A stretch of 6,476 bases of DNA, from contig JAIRVN010000157.1 in the NCBI GenBank assembly GCA_031253875.1, positions 1 to 6,476 on the forward strand, written 5' to 3'. The notes below the pieces were generated by a model that saw nothing but the letters and a program-made list of their open reading frames with translations, did no database searches and was not told where the DNA came from. The first letter of the stretch is position 1, and each line of letters begins with the position of its first letter. The position numbers were made by a program, and so were the translations under genes. This document shows, piece by piece, positions 6,461 to 6,476 of this stretch. This DNA comes from Deltaproteobacteria bacterium. Its GTDB lineage: Bacteria; Desulfobacterota; Desulfovibrionia; Desulfovibrionales; Desulfovibrionaceae.

Positions 6461-6476
6461 GCACAACACGTCGCCA

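Noticed and set aside
6461..6476. Sigma-54-like TGGC…TTGTGC on the minus strand at the right edge
   Set aside because: The spacing and the -12 element do not match TGGCAC-N5-TTGCW, and the sigma-70-like pair just downstream fits better.
1..6476. Mobile element, CRISPR, toxin-antitoxin, phage or defence genes
   Set aside because: No transposase, integrase, spaced repeats, paired small genes or defence domains were seen; all long convincing frames are housekeeping, chemotaxis or surface-glycan genes.

Overview
The window looks like an ordinary chromosomal stretch of a GC-rich, motile Gram-negative bacterium. The best guess is a sulfate-reducing deltaproteobacterium of the Desulfovibrio group. 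This rests on two methyl-accepting chemotaxis proteins with an identical signalling tip, one with a HAMP–linker–PAS layout common in that group, and on a CMP-Kdo-synthetase-like enzyme next to a CgeB-type glycosyltransferase. It is inference from protein style, not from a marker gene.

Layout: (1) 1–549, plus strand, the C-terminal signalling part of a chemoreceptor whose sensor lies off the left edge. (2) 550–732, a spacer with competing GC-rich hairpins and a candidate promoter. (3) 733–1503, plus, a KdsB-family cytidylyltransferase. (4) 1589–2605, plus, a CgeB-like glycosyltransferase, probably in one operon with the previous gene; a 10-bp hairpin abuts its ribosome-binding site. (5) 2606–2727, a short convergent spacer without a convincing terminator. 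(6) 2728–3837, minus, an AI-2E (YdiK/PerM) family membrane protein with an ambiguous non-ATG start. (7) 3838–3971, an AT-rich promoter region with overlapping dyads. (8) 3972–6386, minus, a complete 804-residue chemoreceptor with its own strong ribosome-binding site and a candidate promoter near the right edge.

Functionally, the two receptors would feed the CheA/CheW array. The cytidylyltransferase would activate a 3-deoxy-ulosonic-type sugar with CTP, and the neighbouring glycosyltransferase probably acts on the same surface glycan (LPS, capsule or flagellar glycan), though it need not use that sugar. The AI-2E family protein stands alone as an inner-membrane transporter-like protein.

I did not find a mobile element, CRISPR array, tRNA/rRNA or defence system. 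The most interesting points are the altered sugar-pocket motifs of the KdsB-like enzyme, the hairpin in front of the glycosyltransferase, and the dyad and DnaA-box-like sequences upstream of the AI-2E gene. No undescribed system is evident.
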